From Methanospirillaceae archaeon (lineage in GTDB: Archaea > Halobacteriota > Methanomicrobia > Methanomicrobiales > Methanospirillaceae): a stretch of 47,632 nt of DNA. The DNA lies in NCBI GenBank assembly GCA_016926505.1, contig JAFGOM010000121.1, positions 1-47,632 of the forward strand, read 5' to 3'. How positions within the stretch are numbered: the stretch's first letter is position 1; every line of letters begins with the position of its first letter. The translations under genes were made by a program, and so were the position numbers. The notes beneath the pieces were generated by a model that saw only the letters and a list, made by a program, of their open reading frames with translations, was not told the origin of the DNA and searched no databases. Of the stretch, positions 41,885 through 47,632 are shown piece after piece.

Positions 41885-43213
41885 TTATTCCGGGTACCAA
41901 TCTGTCCGGTTCCTGATACTATCTGAGGGTATATCAATGACAAACCGGGCACCCTGAGATGAACCTGCCTCGTGAATCGTACCCTGATACAGTTTGAGAA
42001 TCTCCCGTATAAGATAGAGACCAAGACCGGTGTTTTTTCCATACCCGCGGGTAAAGATCGCCTCCCGTTCATTCTCCAGAATACCGGTTCCATCATCCTG
42101 TATCTCGATAGACACACCAGTATCAGACTGTACTGCCCGAATCAGTATTGATGAGACTGACCTGCCATGCCGGATGGCATTATCAATGATATTGGTAAAG
42201 ACATGATCAAGAAGGCAATCAGAATATACCACGATGTCAGGGATATCGACAGTAAAGGTGAGACCTGATCCTGAAAAATTACTGATTATATCCTGAATAA
42301 TCATCGGTAAGGGCCGCCACTTCATATCTGAATGAGCGCTCTTTAAAAAAAGACTGCTCTCATGAAACAACCGGGTCAGTTCACCGATTTGATCTCTTTC
42401 TTTCGTTACGTACCTGACAAAAGCGGGATCGGTTGCTTCATGATACGCGATCTCATGGTACCCGGAGAGTGCGGTGAGAGTGTTAAACATATCATGACGG
42501 GTTACCGAGCTCATAAGATGGATCTTGTCGTAGGCCAGCCTGAGTTCCCCTTCTACCTTCTTCCTGGTGGCGACTTCTGCTGCAAGTTCCTCTACATTAT
42601 CTCCAAGTTCCCGGTTTATTAGTGAGAGCTGATCATTTGCAATGAGTAACTCCTCTTTTAAACTCTGGAGCTCCTGGTTCTTCCTGACTGCTACTTCATA
42701 CGTGGAGAGGAGAATATTGAGAATCTGGAACCGTGATGATGGAATGTAATACTTCTTCCCGGCAAAGATGATCTCAATACCGATCTGCATTGTCTCTCCC
42801 TCCTGCAGGTATTTGTTTGCAATAATAATCTCGATGCGATTGAGCAGGTACTGTTCATCATATGGTTTCATGATGAAATTGTCAGCTTCACACTCAAGAC
42901 CGCGTATCACATCGATAGGATCCTTTAACTGGGTCAGAAGAATGACGGGAATAGGGCGGGTATCAGGATTTGTCTTAATAGTCCTGCAGAGTTCATACCC
43001 ATCCATTGCCGGCATCAGGATATCTGTCAGGATGAGATCCGGACGTACCTCGGTAACCTTTTTTAAAGCCTCCACCCCGTTCGCTGCGACCATAACCTGA
43101 TATCCGGCATCAAGAAGAAAAAAGACCAGCTGCTCCGCCTGGGTCTTACTGTCCTCAACTACCAGAACAATTTTTTTTTCTTCTGTCTGTGTTTTATCGC
43201 GTGTATCGGCCAT
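41885..43213 (-). CDS. response receiver-histidine kinase hybrid
   Basis: 442 residues from ATG 43213, with AGGAAATATAAA upstream (ATG 43249 would add 12 residues). Receiver domain about 14-135, with acidic VVEDS, phosphoacceptor Asp64 in ILTDILMPAMDG and Lys in FIMKPYDE. A coiled coil (about 175-230) leads to the phosphoacceptor helix with His240 in SSVTRHDMFNTLTAL. The ATPase has the N box IDNAIRHG, G1 DDGTGIL and G2 KNTGLGLYL, all intact. No membrane helix, so cytoplasmic. Unlike the two other kinase-like genes in the window (6332-9439 and 20505-22754), this one has every catalytic residue. It is divergent from the chemotaxis genes and may feed into them. Confidence 0.93.
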   Translation of the reverse strand: MADTRDKTQTEEKKIVLVVEDSKTQAEQLVFFLLDAGYQVMVAANGVEALKKVTEVRPDLILTDILMPAMDGYELCRTIKTNPDTRPIPVILLTQLKDPIDVIRGLECEADNFIMKPYDEQYLLNRIEIIIANKYLQEGETMQIGIEIIFAGKKYYIPSSRFQILNILLSTYEVAVRKNQELQSLKEELLIANDQLSLINRELGDNVEELAAEVATRKKVEGELRLAYDKIHLMSSVTRHDMFNTLTALSGYHEIAYHEATDPAFVRYVTKERDQIGELTRLFHESSLFLKSAHSDMKWRPLPMIIQDIISNFSGSGLTFTVDIPDIVVYSDCLLDHVFTNIIDNAIRHGRSVSSILIRAVQSDTGVSIEIQDDGTGILENEREAIFTRGYGKNTGLGLYLIREILKLYQGTIHEAGSSQGARFVIDIPSDSIRNRTDWYPE

Positions 43214-43572
43214 TTTATATTTCCTGAGCAGGGAAGAGCAGGGCATCAATACGATTGTGCATTGGGAATCTTTTATTCAGCCCCGGGAGATGGTGTATTC
43301 AAAACGCAGAGTCCGGGAAATTCTGCAGAAATACATTGCCGGTTATTCTGCAGGATAACTGTACTGCTCTGCAGGTGATATCCTTTTCTCCTGTACGATT
43401 AAATACCACATCCTGATAAACTTCAGCGCGAACACGGATAACAAGAACGGAAAAGATAAGACTGATTACCGGGTTTATCGATAAAATAAATGGGATTGCC
43501 ACCGTGACGTATCGTCACGGAGGTATGGGAGAACAGGATTCCCCTCAATCAGGGTGAGGTATTCTATATCAC
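43214..43572. promoter_or_regulatory. divergent regulatory region of kinase and chemotaxis genes
   Basis: 359 nt with no gene. On the plus strand GATAAAATAAATG (43479-43491) is a TATA candidate for the cheW operon. On the minus strand GAATAAAAG (about 43269-43277) is one for the kinase. CGTGACG-ATCGTCACGG around 43503-43520 (GTGACGTATCGTCAC) is a 15-nt near-perfect inverted repeat downstream of the TATA candidate and could be an operator. Confidence 0.4.
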
Positions 43573-44052
43573 ATGAAAAGACAAAAACTCTCTATCAATA
43601 TGATGAGTCTTCTTGTCTTTGCGGTTGAAGAACAGAAGTACGCCCTTCCCACTGAATCGGTTTTCCATGTTATCAGAACGGTAAAGATTACAACCCTGCC
43701 GGATCTCCCACATTCAGTTCTTGGGATAATCAACCTTCACGGTCAGATACTACCGGTCTACTCGATACGGCGAAAGATGAACCTGGCAGACAGGACTTTG
43801 ACAACCGATCTCCTTATTATAACACACGCAGGAGAACGAACCGTGGCACTCATGGCAGATACCGTGAACGGTGTTATTGACTGTGAGAGAGAGATAAATC
43901 CCCGTGAGCAGCCGGGTGGGGAAAAACCGGGTTTTGCCGGTTGCATCACTACAAAGGACGGCATTATCCTCATCCCGGACCCGGAACGGTTCTTATCTGA
44001 ATCTGAAGAAGAGAAGGTAACCACTGCACTGTCAGACGTGACACCATCATGA
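43573..44052 (+). CDS. cheW: CheW chemotaxis coupling protein
   Basis: 159 residues. LLVFAVEEQKYALPTESV, then VIRTVKITTLPDLPHSVLGI and INLHGQILPVYSIRRKM, give the CheW core. The C-terminal part (PERFLSESEEEK) ends in an acidic tail. It overlaps the cheR start by four bases, so both are translated together. First gene of the cheW-cheR-cheW cluster. Whether it couples a particular receptor is not visible. Confidence 0.92.
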   Translation: MKRQKLSINMMSLLVFAVEEQKYALPTESVFHVIRTVKITTLPDLPHSVLGIINLHGQILPVYSIRRKMNLADRTLTTDLLIITHAGERTVALMADTVNGVIDCEREINPREQPGGEKPGFAGCITTKDGIILIPDPERFLSESEEEKVTTALSDVTPS

Positions 44053-45650
44053 TTGCCGATCTCTACCCGGATGATCAGTATCTCTCAGACCTTTCCCAGA
44101 GAATAACTGAGGATTGTGGCATTGTATTTGCAAAAGATAAATTATCTGACCTGAAAAGAATCGTTCTTTTATCCTGTAAAGAGATGCAGATAACTACCAG
44201 GGAGGAATACTCCCGCTATCTTTCCATTTTACGTAATAACCCCTGCAATGATGAGATATTTATCCATAATCTGACAATATCAGAGACCTACTTTTTTCGT
44301 GATAAAAAACTCCATCTTGCTTTAAAAAATGAAATACTGCCAGGGATAATTGCGAGAAAACAAAAAGAAGATCGCCGGATTCGGATATGGTCTGCAGCCT
44401 GTAGCAGTGGTGAAGAACCGTACTCAATCGCAATAATCATCCGTAGCATCCTTCCTGATATCGCAACCTGGGACATACAAATCCTTGCAACTGATATCAA
44501 TGCAAGAGTTTTAAAAAGGGCAAAAGCAGGGAAGTACTCATCATGGTCATTTCGGGAAGAGGCACCGGTAGATATTGACCGGTATATCAAAAAAGATACG
44601 AACAACACTACCACGGTTGCCGGGGAGATCCAAAAAATGGTATCCTTTCAGGCGTTAAACCTCCTTTGTGAGAAGAAGGTCAGGAACATCATACCACGAG
44701 GGTATGTCGACCTCCTACTCTGTAGAAATGTCCTTATGTACTTTCGGGCAGACAAAGCTGCTTCTGTTATCGATATTTTGTACGGATCGCTGGAACAGGA
44801 AGGAGTTCTTGTTGTCAGTCCACAGGAGTTATCAGAAACACTATTCTTTCAGTTTACACAGGTATGTGTGAGCGGAGTCTACCTCTATGTAAAACCGGAT
44901 TCTTTTCTCGCACAGAATCATTCTGTCGAAAAAAAGATAACTGGATTATCAAAAAAGTCAGATGCAGGGGTTGGAGCATTATCAGGTCTGACGAAAAACC
45001 GTCCCCACATAGATAACCGTCCCCACATAGATAACCGTCCCCACATAGATATATCAGATAAAACCCGGGGGAACGGTACAAAAAACAGGACTGCTACCAG
45101 AGATCCTGCAGGTGTTCTTCACCAAAAAGCGCAGAATGATAAACCGGTACAAAAAGATACCAGGGATACCCATGAAAAAGCTCATCCCGATCTCTTTCGA
45201 GAAGAGGTAAAAACGGCAGAGACACAATTTCTTGATATCCTCGCTGATGACCCGGCCCGTATTGATGTACTCACAGATCTTGTTGATATCTACATACAGA
45301 CGAAACAAACCGATGAGGGACTCGCAGCATGTGACCGTGTCTTGTTGAGCAATCCGATAGAACCCCGTGTTCACTACCTCAAGGCGACTATCCATGAACA
45401 TGCAGGAGATATTGCGTCCGCATTACAGACGTTGCGGCAGAGCCTGTATGCTGACAGGAACTTTATTCCTGCCCATCTCATGATCAGTGCACTGTATAAA
45501 GAACAGGGAAGACAAAAAGATGCAACACGGCACCTTGCAGAGATACTATCCATCATGGATCAGATGGAGGATACCAGGATAACTGCAGAGACGGACGGTA
45601 TACCGGTTGCCAGGCTTCGTGAGATGGTTCGTGCAATGATGGAGACATGA
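44049..45650 (+). CDS. cheR: CheR chemotaxis methyltransferase with linker repeats and TPR tail
   Basis: 533 residues. CheR domain (about 1-280): the N-terminal helical part, SAM-binding IWSAACSSGEEPYSIAI, and LLLCRNVLMYFRADKA (the N-V-L-x-Y-F motif) are intact. It methylates glutamates on MCPs using S-adenosylmethionine. Residues about 295-380 are a polar linker, including three tandem NRPHID units. The C-terminal part (about 385-525) has TPR-like helices (LTDLVDIYIQTKQTDEGLAAC, VHYLKATIHEHAGDIASALQT, PAHLMISALYKEQGRQKDA), a layout known from CheR proteins that interact with partners through TPRs. It overlaps neighbours by four bases on both sides. No CheA, CheB or CheY is seen in the window. 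Confidence 0.93.
   Translation: MIADLYPDDQYLSDLSQRITEDCGIVFAKDKLSDLKRIVLLSCKEMQITTREEYSRYLSILRNNPCNDEIFIHNLTISETYFFRDKKLHLALKNEILPGIIARKQKEDRRIRIWSAACSSGEEPYSIAIIIRSILPDIATWDIQILATDINARVLKRAKAGKYSSWSFREEAPVDIDRYIKKDTNNTTTVAGEIQKMVSFQALNLLCEKKVRNIIPRGYVDLLLCRNVLMYFRADKAASVIDILYGSLEQEGVLVVSPQELSETLFFQFTQVCVSGVYLYVKPDSFLAQNHSVEKKITGLSKKSDAGVGALSGLTKNRPHIDNRPHIDNRPHIDISDKTRGNGTKNRTATRDPAGVLHQKAQNDKPVQKDTRDTHEKAHPDLFREEVKTAETQFLDILADDPARIDVLTDLVDIYIQTKQTDEGLAACDRVLLSNPIEPRVHYLKATIHEHAGDIASALQTLRQSLYADRNFIPAHLMISALYKEQGRQKDATRHLAEILSIMDQMEDTRITAETDGIPVARLREMVRAMMET
44997..45050 (+). repeat. three exact 18-bp tandem repeats inside cheR
   Basis: AACCGTCCCCACATAGAT occurs three times in a row, encoding NRPHID. 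It lies in the disordered linker between the methyltransferase and TPR parts. The identity of the copies suggests recent slippage. Confidence 0.95.
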
Positions 45651-46222
45651 TGACACCTGCGCCGAAGAAAAAAACCAAAAATGCCATCATTTTACCAGAT
45701 GGATATCCGGAAATCTCACCTGAACGGGATCGTATCCTTGCCAAAAGGGCAGAAGAAACTGCAAAAACGGTAACCGAAAGCACTGCTTCCTATGAGGTAC
45801 TTACCGTTCTTGAGTTCCTCCTCTCCTCTGAACGGTATGCGATTGAGATGAATATCATCAGGGAAGTTGCAATGATAACCAGGATAACCGTAATACCCGG
45901 ACTTCCTGATTTTATCAGAGGAGTCATGAATTATCGGGGATCAATCCTCTCAATCGTTGACTTAAAACAGTTCTTCGACCTGCCAAAAGCAGGAATTACT
46001 GACTTTAACCGGATTATTGTACTCTCATCTGCAAACATGGAATTTGGTCTGCTTACGGATCAGATCTTTGGGATTCGGACTATCCGAAAGACTGATATTT
46101 TACCGCCGCTGCCTAACCTCTCTGCCATCGGATCCGATTATCTTATCGGAATAACAAAAGAACCACTCATTATCTTACGAGGTTTAGCCATAATAGAGGA
46201 TCCCGGGATGATCATCGCATAG
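45647..46222 (+). CDS. cheW: CheW chemotaxis coupling protein with N-terminal extension
   Basis: 191 residues. A basic, polar extension (about 1-50) precedes the CheW domain: VLEFLLSSERYAIEMNIIREV, ITVIPGLPDFIRGVMNYRGS and ILSIVDLKQFFDLP. The core is complete. Start ATG overlaps the cheR stop by four bases. Third cheW of the window. Its probable partner is the MCP 360 bases downstream. Confidence 0.92.
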   Translation: MMTPAPKKKTKNAIILPDGYPEISPERDRILAKRAEETAKTVTESTASYEVLTVLEFLLSSERYAIEMNIIREVAMITRITVIPGLPDFIRGVMNYRGSILSIVDLKQFFDLPKAGITDFNRIIVLSSANMEFGLLTDQIFGIRTIRKTDILPPLPNLSAIGSDYLIGITKEPLIILRGLAIIEDPGMIIA

Positions 46223-46226
46223 GCAA

Positions 46227-46421
46227 ATGGGAATTGCGAAAAAAAGACCATTCTCTTTTCAGAAGAGATCGTATAAAATCATGACATCTGATGATTGGGC
46301 AGACAGATCCATAAACAATATGATCCCGGATGAAAAACCCTCTCTTTTTACCAGAGAGGACCTGCCTTATGCACAGATAACAGTCAGAATGTATACTCAT
46401 TTATATTACGAGTACCAATAA
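46227..46421 (+). CDS. doubtful 64-residue open frame
   Basis: Starts four bases after the cheW stop. The sequence is polar (KKRPFSFQKRSYK at the N-terminus, Tyr-rich C-terminus) and matches no family I recognise. Only position in an operon-like row supports it, and no ribosome site beyond GGCAAATGGG is visible. It may be non-coding. Confidence 0.25.
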   Translation: MGIAKKRPFSFQKRSYKIMTSDDWADRSINNMIPDEKPSLFTREDLPYAQITVRMYTHLYYEYQ

Positions 46422-46585
46422 CCAATTGCGAACACGAACTGATATAAAACAGGCATCTGACTACAATTACAAGACTTGAGAAGTTCTGGAATGCCCCAAT
46501 ACCGGCATTTTCTCTGCAAAAACGTTCTTCCTGAACCATTTCAGAAAAGGATCACATCCAATTTTTAAAAGAGGCTTCGATTACC
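46422..46585 (+). promoter_or_regulatory. promoter of the last MCP gene
   Basis: Non-coding. CCAATTTTTAAAAGAGG (46558-46574) is a TATA box centred about 21-24 nt ahead of ATG 46586, giving a leaderless transcript. Nothing else is recognised. Confidence 0.4.
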
Positions 46586-47632
46586 ATGAAATTAACGGAT
46601 TATTCTATCGGAACAAAGATTATCGGGGGGTATATCATCATTACTCTCTTTTTGATCCTTATCGGAGGGATTGCATTCATTACTCTGGACTATGTATCAG
46701 AACAGACTGACCGGATGTACCAGGAAGAGACCGTTCCCCTGACCAGGATCGGAGAGATCGAGGTTGGATTACATTCGATACGTGCACTGACATTTCGAAA
46801 TGTGGCAGTTCCGGAAGAGTATCTCTTTGATGCCGGGCGAATCCAGGACGAGATCGCGAAAATAGATGCCAATATTACCCTGCTTGCAGGCACACCGATG
46901 AATACAGAACAAAAGGCTGCCTTTACTCTCTTCGCTACCCAGTGGGATGATTATACATCGGTAGTACACAGGGTTGGTACTCTCATTGAACAGGGAAGAC
47001 TGACAGAAGTACACCAGACACTCGTAAGCGGAGGGGAACATGCCGATGCACGGAGAGCAACCGAGGATACTTTTGCAGAAATGAAGCGTCTCGCCCTGCA
47101 GAATGCAGAAAAAAGGATTTCCAGCACAAAAGACCGCATAATTATTGCGAAAACTACTATTGTGTCTGTCATCATCATCGCTGCAGTGATAGCGGCGATC
47201 CTTGGCATTTTTCTCACACGAGACATTACAAAACCACTCAACCGGATTGTATCCTCAATTCATAAATTGAAGAAGGGAGTCTTTAGCAACGGGCTCGCAA
47301 TGAACCGGAAAGACGAGATCGGAATAATCGCAGATGGTCTTGACGAGTTTGGGACCGTTATCAAAACACTGGTTGCCGATGTAACAAAGGTCGCTGATGC
47401 AACGGTTGCAGGGGATCTCAGTGCACGGGCAGACGTAACCTGCCAGTCCGGTGAGTTTGCCCGTATCCCTGAAAAGTTCAACAGCACTCTTGATTCCATC
47501 ACGGGGCCGCTTCATATCGCTGCAGAATATGTCGACCGTATCTCAAAAGGAGATATCCCGGATACGATTACGGATACATACTACGGGGACTTCAACGAGA
47601 TAAAGAACAATTTAAACACCTGTATCGATGCA
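46586..47632 (+). CDS. membrane methyl-accepting chemotaxis protein (partial, 3' end beyond window)
   Basis: 349 residues are visible and the gene runs off the edge. MKLTDYSIGTKIIGGYIIIT matches the start of the MCP at 14085 (GKKLIGGYL). Helices at about 12-34 and 190-212 flank a helical-bundle sensor. HAMP follows (TRDITKPLNRIVSSI, RKDEIGIIADGLDEFG), then poly-HAMP-like units (AGDLSARAD, SKGDIPDTI). The signalling tip is not reached. It follows the cheW-cheR-cheW genes on the same strand and is likely their receptor. Confidence 0.9.
   Translation, partial: MKLTDYSIGTKIIGGYIIITLFLILIGGIAFITLDYVSEQTDRMYQEETVPLTRIGEIEVGLHSIRALTFRNVAVPEEYLFDAGRIQDEIAKIDANITLLAGTPMNTEQKAAFTLFATQWDDYTSVVHRVGTLIEQGRLTEVHQTLVSGGEHADARRATEDTFAEMKRLALQNAEKRISSTKDRIIIAKTTIVSVIIIAAVIAAILGIFLTRDITKPLNRIVSSIHKLKKGVFSNGLAMNRKDEIGIIADGLDEFGTVIKTLVADVTKVADATVAGDLSARADVTCQSGEFARIPEKFNSTLDSITGPLHIAAEYVDRISKGDIPDTITDTYYGDFNEIKNNLNTCIDA

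Noticed and set aside
44997-45050. Possible CRISPR array from regular 18-bp repeats
   Set aside because: The units are directly adjacent without spacers and keep the cheR reading frame (NRPHID three times).

Overview
The window is archaeal DNA, most likely from a hydrogenotrophic methanogen of the Methanomicrobiales close to Methanospirillum. That placement is an inference. It rests on a complete Ech-type energy-converting [NiFe] hydrogenase operon, archaeal TATA boxes about 25 nt ahead of many start codons (suggesting leaderless mRNAs), PAS-rich histidine kinases with the 'TRHD' phosphoacceptor motif common in methanogens, TrpB2, and moderate GC. No rRNA, tRNA or CRISPR array was found.

Layout. 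1-167: tail of a STAS-like protein. 480-5592: echABCDEF on the + strand, intact. 5764-6183: small secreted Ig-like protein. 6332-9439 (-): a REC-PAS histidine kinase whose kinase end is broken by two frameshifts and several stops. 9707-13626: three overlapping genes for an unusual chaperone set: a GrpE-like protein with a coiled-coil tail, an Hsp70 with a ubiquitin-like C-terminus where the helical lid should be, and a protein with up to three J-like segments lacking HPD. 14085-16738: membrane MCP plus CheW. 16758-16892: MITE-like inverted-repeat element. 17000-20098: a very basic 75-aa protein, a soluble poly-HAMP MCP and a 72-aa protein. 20505-22754: membrane PAS sensor with a kinase-like end in which the phosphoacceptor His is Asn. 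23001-30374: lipoprotein, alpha-glucan phosphorylase, an unknown membrane-anchored protein, a TauE-type permease (-) and a GH57 enzyme, so a glycogen or maltodextrin locus.

30652-36146 is mostly minus strand: secreted protein, gene debris (a chimeric pseudogene and an Rpn-family nuclease gene split by a TAG), an ABC-2 exporter pair and a DUF308/HdeD-like membrane protein. 36465-37530: Cache-HAMP receptor without output domain plus a 76-aa partner. 37574-37930: IS110 transposase tail. 38178-38740: RelE/ParE-type toxin-antitoxin pair. 39301-41757: trpB2 and an ATP-NAD-kinase-family gene behind a promoter containing TGTACA. 41885-43213 (-): REC-histidine kinase. 43573 to the end: chemotaxis locus (CheW, CheR-TPR, CheW, then an MCP cut by the window edge).

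Themes are energy conservation by hydrogenase, heavy investment in signal transduction, storage-polysaccharide turnover, and accessory or decaying DNA at about 31-33 kb and 37.5-39.2 kb. The best candidate for an undescribed system is the GrpE-like / Hsp70-Ubl / J-like operon.
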